Below, piece after piece: positions 63,905-64,000 of a stretch of DNA of 64,000 nt. Under the pieces are notes generated by a model. That model did not search any database and was not told where the DNA came from. It saw nothing but the letters and a program-made list of their open reading frames with translations. A program made the translations under genes and the position numbers. Each line of letters opens with the position of its first letter. The stretch's first letter is position 1. This stretch comes from Paracoccus tibetensis (lineage in GTDB: Bacteria; Pseudomonadota; Alphaproteobacteria; Rhodobacterales; Rhodobacteraceae), in contig NZ_FMVT01000004.1 in NCBI RefSeq assembly GCF_900102505.1, positions 186,001 to 250,000 of the forward strand, written 5' to 3'.

Positions 63905-64000
63905 TCATTCGGCGGCGAACTGGTTCATGGTGTTGGCATGACCGCCGGCCTTCAGCGCGCGCTCGCCGGCGACCATCTCCTTGAAGGTGTCGCCGAGGTC
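63905..64000 (-). CDS. C-terminal fragment of an unidentified protein
   Basis: Partial gene entering from the right edge; only the last 31 residues are visible, ending GGHANTMNQFAAE. The frame is consistent with the codon bias and lies 71 bases upstream of the small gene at 63600-63833 on the same strand. Too short to name. Confidence 0.55.
   Translation of the reverse strand, partial: DLGDTFKEMVAGERALKAGGHANTMNQFAAE

Overview
The window is high-GC alphaproteobacterial chromosome, most like a Paracoccus/Rhodobacter relative (Rhodobacterales). The signs are a short prolyl-tRNA synthetase without the editing insertion, DUF2937 and DUF1489 proteins, a cyanide-insensitive-type cytochrome bd oxidase beside a GbsR/MarR regulator, a HmrR/CueR copper regulon, dense 4-base gene overlaps and strong G/C codon bias. 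Genus-level placement is inference.

Layout. 1-9852: an AI-2E transporter fragment, proS, a DUF2937 protein, a complete branched-chain-type amino-acid ABC transporter (binding protein, livG, livF, livH, livM), a CAP-domain lipoprotein and guaA. 9853-20306: a genomic island in the 3' end of guaA. It is bounded by a 15-base repeat of the guaA terminus (both copies read I-E-W-E-stop), and the probable native guaA terminator lies just beyond the distal copy. The island carries a P4-type integrase remnant, a TIR-domain gene coupled to a HEPN-domain gene, an AbiE toxin-antitoxin pair with an inverted-repeat operator, a Gabija-type gajA-gajB pair and an unrecognised third cistron overlapping gajB. 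Six of the eight genes are broken, while about 50 kb of flanking DNA shows no broken gene, so this is a decaying defence island.

20316-30240: a GbsR-type regulator with a palindromic operator and cydAB (bd oxidase); then, on the minus strand, a sugar/polyol operon (LacI regulator, TIM-barrel isomerase, Gfo/Idh/MocA dehydrogenase, ABC ATPase, permease, binding protein). 30285-38676: an MFS transporter; copper homeostasis (copA divergent from DUF305-cueR, each with a MerR-type operator); a DUF4336 protein; molybdate uptake modABC with a Mo-box-like palindrome. 38680-45832: a gtr-like glycosyl-modification module (GtrA, GT2, GT87-like) and an RND efflux pump with its adaptor.

46008-52783: tRNA-Val, a histidine phosphatase, a secreted S8 protease with a secreted partner, tRNA-Gly, DUF1489, trigger factor, an SDR, and a manganese catalase overlapping a Tat-signal HIRAN protein. 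52783-64000: a two-gene dehydrogenase operon ending in a 20-bp perfect hairpin, divergent from a seven-gene glycan operon (NAD-epimerase; a glycosidase-like/epimerase fusion; four glycosyltransferases; a UDP-glucuronate decarboxylase-like enzyme), most genes overlapping by 4 bases. Two short or partial genes close the window. The most unusual items are the defence island with its TIR-HEPN pair and third Gabija cistron, and the glycosidase-epimerase fusion.
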